The translations under genes and the position numbers were made by a program. A stretch of 47,161 nt of DNA from Bacteroidales bacterium. GTDB lineage: Bacteria; Bacteroidota; Bacteroidia; Bacteroidales; Bacteroidaceae. The stretch is taken from assembly GCA_004552155.1 (NCBI GenBank), contig SFPF01000049.1:1-47161 (forward strand), read 5' to 3'. Position 1 is the stretch's first letter. The number at the start of each line of letters is the position of its first letter. Shown here piece after piece: positions 1 through 7,147 of this stretch. The notes beneath the pieces were generated by a model that did not search any database, was not told the DNA's origin, and saw nothing but the letters and a program-made list of their open reading frames with translations.

Positions 1-85
1 CGGTGATTCGCTCCTGCGGCTCTTGCGCGTAGGCGGTGTTCAGACTTAGGAATAAAGATACAAGAAGATATTTTATGTTTTTCAT
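1..85 (-). CDS. Secreted protein, N-terminus only (possible lytic transglycosylase)
   Basis: The reading frame starts at an ATG at 85 and leaves the window at base 1, so only about 28 residues are visible. They form a typical signal peptide: two lysines near the start, a hydrophobic stretch (YLLVSLFLSL) and a probable signal peptidase I site at AYA|QEP. Nothing of the mature domain can be seen. In many Bacteroidales a murein lytic transglycosylase of the MltD type follows parA-parB-DUF5683, and this gene is in that position, so that is the best guess, from context alone. A family B repeat hairpin (98-209) fills the gap upstream and probably lies in its leader. Confidence 0.55.
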   Translation of the reverse strand, partial: MKNIKYLLVSLFLSLNTAYAQEPQERIT

Positions 86-97
86 AAGCAAATGCTT

Positions 98-209
98 TTA
101 GTAGACAAGTTTACAAATAAACAAGTAGACGAGACTGAGATGTCTTGCAAACTATATATTTCATATGTAACTTGTCTTGTTTACTCTTTGCTAGTATACT
201 TGTTTATTG
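98..209. repeat. Family B repeat, full copy 1
   Basis: The left arm is built of TAGACAAG-like 8-bp steps, followed by a conserved loop (GAGACTGAGATGTCTTGC ... ATATGTAACTTGTC) and a right arm of CTTGTTTA-like steps. It occupies the whole gap between the DUF5683 stop and the next minus-strand start codon. The same order of arm, loop and arm recurs at 25965-26077 and 39995-40107. Confidence 0.75.
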
Positions 210-214
210 TTTCT

Positions 215-952
215 TCAAAAATTAAAACTGCACCCCACGCCGTACGCGCCGTTCTTCTTCGTGCCCGGCGTTTCGATGACGGCAGGTTCGATGCGCAGAC
301 TAAGGTCGGGCGTGATGTCGAACACGCTCAACTGCGCGTCCACATAAGCATCGATGACCGAGAGCAGATAAACGCCGGCGAAGCAGAAGATGCTCAGGTC
401 GCGGTTGCGGCGGTAAAAATCCTTTTTACGCTTGAAGATGCTTTTGAAATGCTCCTCGCGCCCCGAGATGTCGTAGCGCGGCGGCAGCATCTCCATATAG
501 CTGCGCGTGTTGGGGTCGTCGTCCATGATGTCGAGATATGCCTGCGAGTAGTCGCGATACATCTGCTGGTTCCAAAGCAGCGCGTAGGTACAGCCGAGGA
601 AGCCGCCGTAGATGAACGGGAGTTTCCAGTATTTGCGGTTATAGATTTGCCCTGCACCGGGCAGCACGAGCGAGAGCCACAGGGCGCGCTTGGGGTCGGG
701 CACAAACTGCCGCTGCTTCATAAATTTTTTGGAGCGCTTCATCGCCCTTGCCGTCGCTTTGGATAACGCAGCGGTGTCGGCAGGCGTTTGGCTCAGCGAG
801 TCTATGGCCGTGAGGCGCAGCGTGTCGGGCGGCAATACGAGCGAATCGCACCTTGCCCCATATAACGCCGTACGGCCGAAACAATTTCCGGCCATAACGG
901 TAAGCAGTAGTGCCAGCAAGAGGCGCATGCAAAAGGGGCAGATGATTCTCAT
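215..952 (-). CDS. DUF5683 family protein
   Basis: Protein of about 245 residues with an N-terminal signal peptide or membrane anchor (MRIICPFCMRLLLALLLTV). The centre carries the DUF5683 hallmark: a P-x-P-K-R-A stretch, then a hydrophobic segment with LPGAGQIYNRKYWKLP, then a second hydrophobic segment (FCFAGVYLLSVIDAYVDAQL). Family members are found in Bacteroidetes next to parAB and have no established function. The start at 952 gives the cleaner signal peptide; an ATG at 973 would add seven residues. The gene lies 35 bp after parB and is probably co-transcribed with it. A link to chromosome partition or the cell envelope rests on gene neighbourhood only. Confidence 0.8.
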   Translation of the reverse strand: MRIICPFCMRLLLALLLTVMAGNCFGRTALYGARCDSLVLPPDTLRLTAIDSLSQTPADTAALSKATARAMKRSKKFMKQRQFVPDPKRALWLSLVLPGAGQIYNRKYWKLPFIYGGFLGCTYALLWNQQMYRDYSQAYLDIMDDDPNTRSYMEMLPPRYDISGREEHFKSIFKRKKDFYRRNRDLSIFCFAGVYLLSVIDAYVDAQLSVFDITPDLSLRIEPAVIETPGTKKNGAYGVGCSFNF

Positions 953-987
953 GCTTAAATGTGTATCGGGCACAGATTTTATACGCC

Positions 988-1884
988 CTACTTCATTTTA
1001 TCGAATAGCGCGATAATTCTTTCGAGTTCTGCTTCCGAGGCGAAGGGAATCGTGATTTTGCCTTTGCCCTGCGGCGAGCAGGTCATTTGCACCTTGGTGC
1101 GGAAGAAGCCCGAGAGCGTGGCGCGCAGTTCGTCGTATTCTTCGGGCAGGCGTTTCGCCTTGCGGTCTTTCAGCGTGTGCCGTCCGCTTTTCACGGTCTC
1201 GCCGCTGTTGATGCTTTTCACCATCTCCTCCACCTGCCGCACGGAATAACCCTTTTCCTTAATCTCGTTGAAGAGTTTCACTTGCAGTTCGGGGCGACCC
1301 AACGAAAGCAGGGCGCGGGCGTGGCCTTGGTCCACGTCTTTGTTGCGCAGCGCCATTTGCACCTGTGCCGGCAACTTGAGCAGGCGCAGATAGTTGGCAA
1401 TCGTGGCGCGGTTCTTGCCCACCTTCTCCGAGAGCTGGTCCTGCGTGAGACTGTATTGCTCGATGAGGTTCTGATAGGCGAGGGCTATTTCGATGGCGTT
1501 GAGGTCTTCGCGCTGAATGTTCTCAATGAGCGCCATCTGCATCATCGTTTCGTCGCTCGCCGTGCGGATATAGGCCGGCACGGTGCGCAGGCCCGCCAGT
1601 TGAGAAGCGCGCCAGCGGCGTTCGCCGGCAATGATTTCGTAAGTGTCGTCGGAGTGCTTGCGCAGCGTTATGGGCTGAATGATACCGATTTGCCTAATAG
1701 AGTCGGCAAGTTCTTGCAACGCAGCCTCGTCGAACTCTCGGCGGGGCTGGTTGGGGTTGGGTTTGATTTGGTCAACGGGCACTTCGTTGATGCTCGAAGA
1801 GCCGTTTGCGTGTATTTCTTCGTCGGTCGAGATAATGGCATCGAGCCCTCGGCCGAGTGCTGGGAATTTCTTGTGGGCAGGCAT
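988..1884 (-). CDS. parB: Chromosome partitioning protein ParB
   Basis: Protein of 298 residues with the expected ParB layout: box I near residues 40-60 (PNPNQPRREFDEAALQELAD), the CTP-binding box with GERRWRA near residue 90, and the helix-turn-helix LTQDQLSEKVGKNRATIANY near residue 150 that reads parS. A C-terminal dimerisation part follows. ParB loads onto parS sites near the origin as a CTP-dependent clamp and works with the ParA ATPase to segregate the chromosome. It lies 21 bp downstream of parA in one operon. I found no obvious copy of the usual parS palindrome GTTTCACGTGAAAC in the window. Confidence 0.95.
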   Translation of the reverse strand: MPAHKKFPALGRGLDAIISTDEEIHANGSSSINEVPVDQIKPNPNQPRREFDEAALQELADSIRQIGIIQPITLRKHSDDTYEIIAGERRWRASQLAGLRTVPAYIRTASDETMMQMALIENIQREDLNAIEIALAYQNLIEQYSLTQDQLSEKVGKNRATIANYLRLLKLPAQVQMALRNKDVDQGHARALLSLGRPELQVKLFNEIKEKGYSVRQVEEMVKSINSGETVKSGRHTLKDRKAKRLPEEYDELRATLSGFFRTKVQMTCSPQGKGKITIPFASEAELERIIALFDKMK

Positions 1885-1889
1885 AGGTA

Positions 1890-1930
1890 TGGGTCGTTTA
1901 TATGTTTACTCTTCTACCCGCCTGCTCAAA
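1890..1930 (+). repeat. Family B repeat, degenerate half copy
   Basis: The stretch TTTATATGTTTACTCTTCTA followed by CCCGCCTGCTCAAA resembles one arm of family B (CTYGTYTA steps). It overlaps the parA stop and supplies its last codons. Similarity is weaker than in the other copies. Confidence 0.4.
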
Positions 1931-2676
1931 ATTTCTTTTGCCAAAGCGAGGTAGTTCTTTGCGCCGGTCGAAACGGCATCGTAGAGAATGGCGGGCAGGC
2001 CGTGGCTCGGTGCTTCCGAGAGCTTCACGTTGCGCTGTATGACGGTGCGGAACACGAGTTCCTGGAAGTGCCGCTTCATTTCGTCGTAGATCTGGTTGGC
2101 CAGTTTGAGGCGACTGTCGTACATCGTGAGCAGGAAGCCCTCGATTTCGAGTCCAGGGTTGAGTTTCCGCTTCACGAGTTTAATCGTGTTGAGCAGTTTG
2201 CTGATGCCCTCGAGGGCAAAGTATTCGCATTGCACGGGAATAATCACCGAGTCGGCGGCCGTGAGGGCGTTCACCGTGATAGTGCCGAGCGAGGGGGAGC
2301 AGTCGATAAGAATGTAGTCGTATTCCTTTCGCAGCGGGTCGAGCATGTTTTTCATCACGTGCTCGCGGTCGCCGAGGTTGTACATCTCCACTTCCGCGCC
2401 TACGAGGTTGATGCTCGAAGGCACCACGTCGAGCCGTTCGATGTCGGTGGTGTAAATCGCTTCGCGCACGTTGCGGTTGCTCACCAGGCAGTCGTACACC
2501 GAGCAGTCCACCTTGCTCAGGTCTACGCCGAGCCCCGAGGAGGCATTAGCCTGCGAGTCGGCGTCGACGAGCAGCACGTTTTTTTCTAAGGTTGCCAATG
2601 ATGCGGCGAGGTTGATGGCCGTAGTGGTTTTTCCCACGCCGCCTTTTTGGTTGGCCAAAGCAATGATTTTGCTCAT
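1906..2676 (-). CDS. parA: Chromosome partitioning ATPase ParA (Soj)
   Basis: Protein of 256 residues starting MSKIIALANQKGGVGKTTTA, which is the deviant Walker A motif of ParA/MinD ATPases. LLVDADSQANASSGLG (switch I region) and ILIDCSPSLG (Walker B) follow at normal spacing, so the fold looks intact. ParA binds DNA non-specifically in its ATP form and is stimulated by ParB during origin segregation. The ATG at 2676 is chosen because homology begins there; an upstream in-frame ATG would add 33 arginine-rich residues unlike the family. First gene of the parA-parB-DUF5683 operon; a -7 box TATCTTTG lies at 2773-2780 on the same strand. Confidence 0.95.
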   Translation of the reverse strand: MSKIIALANQKGGVGKTTTAINLAASLATLEKNVLLVDADSQANASSGLGVDLSKVDCSVYDCLVSNRNVREAIYTTDIERLDVVPSSINLVGAEVEMYNLGDREHVMKNMLDPLRKEYDYILIDCSPSLGTITVNALTAADSVIIPVQCEYFALEGISKLLNTIKLVKRKLNPGLEIEGFLLTMYDSRLKLANQIYDEMKRHFQELVFRTVIQRNVKLSEAPSHGLPAILYDAVSTGAKNYLALAKEILSRRVEE

Positions 2677-2772
2677 ATATATGGATTTAATATATAAGTA
2701 AGTTCGTATGAGAGCGGGCGGCGGGGCAGTCCTCCTGCGGGGCAAAACCGCGTGCCGCTGCCTATATCTTTG

Positions 2773-2780
2773 CAAAGATA
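2773..2780 (-). promoter_or_regulatory. Promoter -7 box of the parA operon
   Basis: TATCTTTG on the minus strand matches the Bacteroidetes -7 consensus TAnnTTTG and would give a leader of about 90 nt. The site is part of a palindrome, so the plus strand carries TATCTTTG at 2765-2772 too. No clear -33 TTG is present. Confidence 0.5.
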
Positions 2781-2989
2781 GGCATTTTTCTTATAAGATA
2801 AGGTGTATAATGCCCATTTTTCGCATTGAAGGCGGTAGCGCGGAGGTCTGAGAATATTTGTAATGCGGGCTTGATTGTCCCCTTTTGTGTGTGCGCGAAG
2901 TACATAAGGGAAAAGAGCTGCAGACTGCCCACGGCTTTGTTAAGCCAAAATGGGCGAAGCCAAACGAACCCCAAGACGCTTTTCGCCCT

Positions 2990-3200
2990 TCCCAAGAAAG
3001 TTTTTCCTAAAAGCAAGATATTTTTCACTATGTGCTAAGAAATTTTTTGTTACAAACTTTGTAACGCATATTACAAACTTGCTAACACATGTTACAAAGT
3101 TTGTAACACATGTTAGAAACTTTGTAACAAAAAATATCTTATAGGAAAGGAAAAACTATCTCGGACATCGTAATAATTATCTTGCTTATCCTGAAAAATA
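2990..3200 (+). repeat. Family A repeat, copy 1
   Basis: Four 15-bp near-palindromes start at 3050, 3071, 3092 and 3113, exactly 21 bp apart. The first is TTACAAACTTTGTAA, the third TTACAAAGTTTGTAA; units 2 and 4 carry small changes. The 6-bp spacers are CGCATA, CACATG and CACATG. The right flank reads CAAAAAATATCTTATAGGAA and the left flank has GCAAGATATTTTTCACTAT, both shared in part with the other copies. A short reading frame passes through only because 21 is a multiple of three. Confidence 0.9.
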
Positions 3201-3331
3201 GCTTGGGGCAAATGCGCTTTATCTGCGCGAAATATCTCAAAAATCTTGTTTTGGTAAAAAATATTCGGCAAACCGCCCCTTGCCCCTATTGCAATATGGG
3301 CTTATATTATAAGCAAGTCAATTATTTTGCG

Positions 3332-3339
3332 TAATTTTG
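3332..3339 (+). promoter_or_regulatory. Promoter -7 box for the lptD-like gene
   Basis: TAATTTTG fits TAnnTTTG. Transcription would start near 3346 and leave only about 14 nt before the TTG start chosen at 3360. This is why the in-frame TTG at 3327, which lies inside the promoter, is not used as the start. Confidence 0.5.
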
Positions 3340-3359
3340 CAGCCGATATTACTACCAAT

Positions 3360-4766
3360 TTGCGAAAAATCCTGATTATCGTATGCGCGGTGTTGGCGGC
3401 ACTTTGTCTGTCTGCCAAGCCGGGACGCTTGCTGCTGCCGACGGGGAATGCCCTGCCGGGGGATAGTTCCGTGCCCGAGGCGAAAGTGCTTCGCCCTGTC
3501 GCCGACACGCTGAAAGAAGCGGCGCAGCGCGACACGGTAATAGACATCAACTGGCCCGACATCGTGCGCCCCGCCGATACCGCCGATAGCCTCCGCGCCG
3601 GTATCACCCTCCCCGACAGCCTCGCTGCCGATAGCCTCACGGCCGACAGCCTCGCTGCCGACACGGCTAAGGCGCAGCCGCGCAAGCCGGGCATCGACTC
3701 GCCCGTGGAATATGCCGCGCAGGACTCGATTGTGTACGACGCAAACACGGGCTTCGCCACGCTCTATGGCAAAGCCAACGTGAAATATCAGGACATGACG
3801 CTCGACGCCGCCAAAATCACGATGTGTCTCGACAGCAGCCTTGTGCATGCCGTGGGACTGCGCGACACGGCGGGCGTGTATACCGAAAAAGCCGTGTACA
3901 AGCAGGGCGGCGACGAGTATCAGAGCGAGACGATGTCGTTTAACTTCAAGACGAAAAAGGGGTTTATAAGCAACGTAAACACTACTCAAGGCAACGGTTA
4001 CTTGCAAAGCTCCGAATCGAAGCGCACCGACGACGGCACGCTCTATCTGCGCCATGCCAAATACACCACCTGCGACGCCAAGCACCCGCACTTCTACCTG
4101 AAACTCTCGCGCGGTAAGGTGCGCCCGGGCAAAGAGACGATATTCGGCCCGGCATACCTCGTGGTGGAGGACGTGCCGCTGCCGCTGGCCGTGCCCTACG
4201 GCTTCTTCCCCATCAGCAAGAAGTATTCGAGCGGTTTCGTAATGCCCTCTTACGGCGATGAGACCTCGCGCGGCTTCTATCTGCGCGACGGCGGCTACTA
4301 CTGGGCGGTGAACGACTATTTCGACCTTAAAGCCTTGGGCGAAATATACACGAAGGGATCGTGGGGCGCGAGCCTCGAGTCGAACTACAACAAGCGTTAC
4401 CGCTTCCGCGGCAACGTCTATTTCAGTTTCCTGCGCACGGTGGAGGGCGAGAAGAACATGCCCGACTACAGCGTGACGAAGAGCATGAAAATCCAGTGGA
4501 CGCACACGAAAGACTCCAAGGCGAATCCCAACACCTCGTTCTCGGCACGCGTGAACTTTGCCTCGGAAAACTATGAGCGAAAGAACTTGGAGAGCATGTA
4601 CAATCCCCTCTCCTACACGCAAAGCACCCGCACCAGCGCCGTGAGCTTCTCGAAAAACTTTCCCGACATCGGCCTGAGCATCTCCGCCTCGGGCAACCTG
4701 ACGCAGAACGTGTCCGCCGCAAAAGGCAGGTGGGCAAGGAGCGATGGTATGAGAAAATATCCGTGA
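3360..4766 (+). CDS. lptD: LPS-assembly protein LptD-like, fragment 1 (N-terminus)
   Basis: First of four fragments that together read as one LptD/OstA-like outer-membrane protein of about 900 residues (3360-6119). After a signal peptide (RKILIIVCAVLAALCLSA) comes a low-complexity stretch of repeated ADSL units, then an OstA-like beta-jellyroll part (YDANTGFATLYGKANVKYQDMTLDA region) and the start of the beta-barrel, with the family motif VPYGFFPI. LptD inserts lipopolysaccharide into the outer leaflet. No ATG is available; TTG at 3360 gives the best signal peptide. Homology stops near 4722. After NLTQNV about 20 residues normally found before the KRK-VGKERWYE motif seem missing, and the frame shifts, so the last residues here are out of frame. 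Confidence 0.8.
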   Translation: MRKILIIVCAVLAALCLSAKPGRLLLPTGNALPGDSSVPEAKVLRPVADTLKEAAQRDTVIDINWPDIVRPADTADSLRAGITLPDSLAADSLTADSLAADTAKAQPRKPGIDSPVEYAAQDSIVYDANTGFATLYGKANVKYQDMTLDAAKITMCLDSSLVHAVGLRDTAGVYTEKAVYKQGGDEYQSETMSFNFKTKKGFISNVNTTQGNGYLQSSESKRTDDGTLYLRHAKYTTCDAKHPHFYLKLSRGKVRPGKETIFGPAYLVVEDVPLPLAVPYGFFPISKKYSSGFVMPSYGDETSRGFYLRDGGYYWAVNDYFDLKALGEIYTKGSWGASLESNYNKRYRFRGNVYFSFLRTVEGEKNMPDYSVTKSMKIQWTHTKDSKANPNTSFSARVNFASENYERKNLESMYNPLSYTQSTRTSAVSFSKNFPDIGLSISASGNLTQNVSAAKGRWARSDGMRKYP

Positions 4767-5233
4767 GCTACACCGGACAGCTCTCCAACAGTATCACGAC
4801 GAAGGAAAGCCAGCTCTTCAAGTCGAACCTTATCAAGGACTGGCGCAACGGCATGACCCACCGCGTGCCTATCGATGCAACGTTCCAGCTGTTCAAGTAT
4901 ATCAACATTTCGCCCTCCATCTCTTTCCGCGACATCATGTACGCACAGCGCATCAACCGCTCGTGGGACGCGGAGAAGCAGCAGGAACTGCGCGACACGA
5001 CTTACGGCTTCTACAACCTCTACGACTGGAACCTCGGCGTATCGGCCAACACCACGCTCTACGGTATGTACAAACCCGTGCTGCGCCTCTTCCACGGCAA
5101 GGTCATAGCCATCCGCCACGTGTTCAAGCCCAGCGTGAGCTTCAGTTACGCGCCCGACTTCACCGCCGCGCGCTACGGCTACACGAAGACCTACGACCGT
5201 ATCGACCAAAACGGCACCGTGACGGCACCGTGA
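4730..5233 (+). CDS. LptD-like protein, fragment 2 (barrel)
   Basis: Continues the lptD-like barrel in the second frame, from VGKERWYEKISVSYTGQL to the conserved KPSVSFSYAPDF region. Its end is caused by an 11-bp tandem duplication of GGCACCGTGAC (5213-5223 and 5224-5234). With a single copy the protein would run on smoothly as NGTVTPVKYSPY in fragment 3. Confidence 0.75.
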   Translation: MGKERWYEKISVSYTGQLSNSITTKESQLFKSNLIKDWRNGMTHRVPIDATFQLFKYINISPSISFRDIMYAQRINRSWDAEKQQELRDTTYGFYNLYDWNLGVSANTTLYGMYKPVLRLFHGKVIAIRHVFKPSVSFSYAPDFTAARYGYTKTYDRIDQNGTVTAP

Positions 5234-5679
5234 CGCCCGTGAAGTACTCGCCTTACAGCAGCGGCCTTTACGGCTACCCTTCGGGCACGAAGCAGGGACT
5301 GGTGACGATGTCGGTGTCGAACAACTTGGAGATGAAGGTGAAGAGCGACCGCGACTCTACGGGCGAAAAGAAGATAAGCCTCATCGACGAGCTCTCCGGC
5401 ACGCTCTCCTACAACCTCGCCGCAAAGGAACGCCCGTGGAGCGACCTCTCCACACGCCTGCGCCTCAAGCTCACGCAAAAATATACGTTCTCGCTCTCAG
5501 CATCGTTTGCCACTTACGCCTATAAGTTCAACGAGAACGGACAGGTGGTGCAGAGCGACCGCACGGAGTGGAGCTACGGACGCTTCGGACGCTTTCAAGG
5601 CATGTCGCAAAGCCTGTCGTACACGTTCAACAACCAAACGTTTAAGAAGCTCCTTAACTTCCTCACCGGCAAGAAGTGA
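5230..5679 (+). CDS. LptD-like protein, fragment 3 (barrel)
   Basis: Third frame of the same gene, from TPVKYSPYSSGLYGYPSG through the NNLEMKVKSDRDSTGEKKIS stretch to NFLTGKK, where TGA at 5677-5679 ends it. A one- or two-base length change at about 5677 restores the frame of fragment 4. The site lies next to a run of A, a common place for sequencing or slippage errors. Confidence 0.7.
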   Translation: MTPVKYSPYSSGLYGYPSGTKQGLVTMSVSNNLEMKVKSDRDSTGEKKISLIDELSGTLSYNLAAKERPWSDLSTRLRLKLTQKYTFSLSASFATYAYKFNENGQVVQSDRTEWSYGRFGRFQGMSQSLSYTFNNQTFKKLLNFLTGKK

Positions 5680-6119
5680 AAAAGGCGCGGAGCGGCGGCG
5701 CGAAGAAAAAGGAAAAGGCAAAGACAGACGCAGATGGCTACATGGCGTTTAGCATGCCGTGGTCGCTCACCGTGTCTTACGGCATATCCATGTTCGAAGA
5801 CCGCTCTAAGGAAATCAACGTGCGCCGCATGCGCTACCCCTTCTCGTTCACCCAGACGCTCAACTTCTCGGGCTACCTGCGCATATCCGACGGTTGGAAC
5901 ATCTCATTCTCATCGGGCTACGACTTCGTGCAGAAAAAGATTTCGATGACCACTGCCTCCCTTGCCCGCGACCTCCACTGCTTCGAGATGTCGGCCTCCG
6001 TGGTACTGAAGCCTTACTCTTCGTTCAACTTCACGTTCCGCGCCCGTGCTTCCGAGTTGGCAGATGCCCTGAAATGGGAAAAGCGCAGCGCATACAGTTC
6101 TAATATTGACTGGTACTAA
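5676..6119 (+). CDS. LptD-like protein, fragment 4 (C-terminus)
   Basis: C-terminal part of the lptD-like gene: a lysine-rich linker, then MPWSLTVSYGISM and further barrel strands, ending with the aromatic residue Y that is typical of outer-membrane beta-barrels. The complete end argues that the gene was intact until recently or that its breaks are assembly errors. Confidence 0.75.
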   Translation: MKKARSGGAKKKEKAKTDADGYMAFSMPWSLTVSYGISMFEDRSKEINVRRMRYPFSFTQTLNFSGYLRISDGWNISFSSGYDFVQKKISMTTASLARDLHCFEMSASVVLKPYSSFNFTFRARASELADALKWEKRSAYSSNIDWY

Positions 6120-6160
6120 CTCGCCGCCTACTCGTATACTTGTTTACTAGTCTACTGAAA
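6120..6160 (+). repeat. Family B repeat, half copy
   Basis: CTCGTATACTTGTTTACTAG followed by TCTACT is a single arm of CTYGTYTA 8-bp steps. It ends 7 bp before the start codon of the BACON-like lipoprotein, in the same orientation to the gene as in the full copies. Confidence 0.65.
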
Positions 6161-6166
6161 AAAACT

Positions 6167-6838
6167 ATGTTCAAACATCTTAAAACAATACTCGCCGCCG
6201 CGCTTTGCGCGTTAGTGCTTTCAGCTTGCTCCGATGCCGAGCAGACATTCCACCAACTCGCCTTTGAGCAACCCTCGAATTTAGTAAAAGAACTCTATGC
6301 CGACCAGCGCACCGACAGCGTTGTATTCGTAAGCTACGACCCCTGGACGGCAACCGCCTCGGAAGAATGGCTCGTGCTCTCGCCCACCTCCGGCAAAACG
6401 CAGGCCGGCGTGGGCGTGCGCAACATCGTGCGCCTGAATTTCCGCACCAACGACACCGGGCTTTCGCGCACGGCAACCATCAACGTCGCCTCATACTTTA
6501 ACGGCTCTTGCCGCGTAATCCAATACCCATATATTAATATAATATATCCCTATGCCCGTCAGCAGGCCGACGGCACGTACGTCTTTGAGCACCGTCTGCA
6601 AGCCTCTGCCACCACGATGCAGTTCGTCTACAACGCCTTTGCCGCGCAGCCCTCTCTGACCAGCGATGCCGACTGGCTGACCTTTAACGCAGACGATGTG
6701 AAGACCGGGCGCAACACGCTCACCCTGCAAGTATCGCCCAATCTCACCGAGGAAGAACGCACCGCCCGCCTCACCCTCACCTCCAACGGCATCAGCACCG
6801 CCGTCACCATCTTCCAACCCTCCTCGCTCCCGCAATAA
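6167..6838 (+). CDS. Lipoprotein with two BACON-like domains
   Basis: Protein of 223 residues with a lipoprotein signal: positively charged start, hydrophobic stretch LAAALCALVLSAC and the lipobox LSAC, so it should be lipid-anchored. Two similar beta-sandwich segments follow, roughly residues 30-125 and 130-220. Each has a Trp-containing core (EEWLVLSPTSG; DADWLTFN), an R-TA-I or R-AR-L-L strand, and the second ends TAVTIFQPSS. This pattern matches BACON-like domains, common in Bacteroidetes surface proteins that bind glycans or mucin. Family assignment is by pattern; the ligand is unknown. The ATG at 6167 is favoured over an in-frame ATG at 6140 because the signal peptide starts there. Confidence 0.75.
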   Translation: MFKHLKTILAAALCALVLSACSDAEQTFHQLAFEQPSNLVKELYADQRTDSVVFVSYDPWTATASEEWLVLSPTSGKTQAGVGVRNIVRLNFRTNDTGLSRTATINVASYFNGSCRVIQYPYINIIYPYARQQADGTYVFEHRLQASATTMQFVYNAFAAQPSLTSDADWLTFNADDVKTGRNTLTLQVSPNLTEEERTARLTLTSNGISTAVTIFQPSSLPQ

Positions 6839-6883
6839 TCGCGTTTTATTAGCAGCCGAGGTCCGTATTTCAAAAAAAAGGCG

Positions 6884-6891
6884 TACTTTTG
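6884..6891 (+). promoter_or_regulatory. Promoter -7 box of the tRNA-Arg gene
   Basis: TACTTTTG fits TAnnTTTG and ends 10 bp before the mature tRNA 5' end, so the primary transcript would carry only a few extra bases. No clear -33 TTG was found. Confidence 0.5.
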
Positions 6892-6901
6892 CAAGCGCAA
6901 C

Positions 6902-6975
6902 GGCTCCGTAGCTTAGTTGAATAGAGCGTCAGATTCCGGTTCTGAAGGTCCTGGGTTTGAGTCCCAGCGGAGTCA
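6902..6975 (+). tRNA. tRNA-Arg (anticodon CCG)
   Basis: A full cloverleaf can be drawn: acceptor arm GGCTCCG with CGGAGTC (one G-T pair), D arm GCTTA...GAGC, anticodon arm TCAGA with TCTGA around the loop TTCCGGT (anticodon CCG, reading CGG), variable region AGGTC, and T arm CTGGG with CCCAG. The discriminator base is A and CCA is not encoded. A terminator hairpin follows within about 25 bp. Confidence 0.95.
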
Positions 6976-6996
6976 CAAAGAAACACTTTTATCTTT

Positions 6997-7027
6997 CCCC
7001 TTGCGGTAGTTTCGCAAGGGGATTTTT
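6997..7027 (+). terminator. Terminator after tRNA-Arg
   Basis: Perfect 9-bp stem CCCCTTGCG / CGCAAGGGG with a 7-nt loop, followed by ATTTTTG. Confidence 0.85.
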
Positions 7028-7102
7028 GTAACATTTTCAATAAAAAGAAAGGTTTCATATATAAAAGGCAGGGTTTTGGCGCGTGCCTAAAATATTTTTT
7101 TG

Positions 7103-7110
7103 TAGTTTTG
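7103..7110 (+). promoter_or_regulatory. Promoter -7 box of the nucleotidyltransferase
   Basis: TAGTTTTG fits TAnnTTTG, 38 bp before the start codon. A TTTTGG at 7074-7079 may be the -33 element, although the spacing is a few bases longer than usual. Confidence 0.5.
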
Positions 7111-7147
7111 CAGAAAGCAAACTAACAACCCCAAAAGTTATCATACT

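Larger units (their letters stand above)
2677..3359. other. Intergenic region between parA and the lptD-like gene
   Basis: This divergent gap of about 680 bp has no convincing gene. It holds the parA promoter, a CTTATAAG palindrome at 2790-2797, family A repeat copy 1 (core 3050-3127) with its flanks, and the lptD-like promoter. The segment 2820-2990 (including AGACTGCC near 2923) resembles the outer flank of family A copies 2 and 4, so the element may be longer than its core. Confidence 0.6.

Noticed and set aside
1087..2589. A 500-codon plus-strand open frame across parA and parB
   Set aside because: It spans two unambiguous genes on the other strand and has shadow-like His/Val/Phe-rich composition.
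3050..3127. Family A arrays as a CRISPR array
   Set aside because: Units are 15-bp palindromes with near-constant 6-bp spacers, far too short for CRISPR spacers, and no cas genes are present.
2950..3144. Small protein with repeated VTHVTNFVTH-like heptads through the family A array
   Set aside because: The frame stays open only because the 21-bp period is a multiple of three; the same happens on both strands and in other copies, with no conserved start.
3318..4622. A 434-codon minus-strand open frame opposite the lptD-like gene
   Set aside because: Low-complexity Arg/Ala/Val composition and no family motifs; it is the shadow of the GC-rich coding strand.
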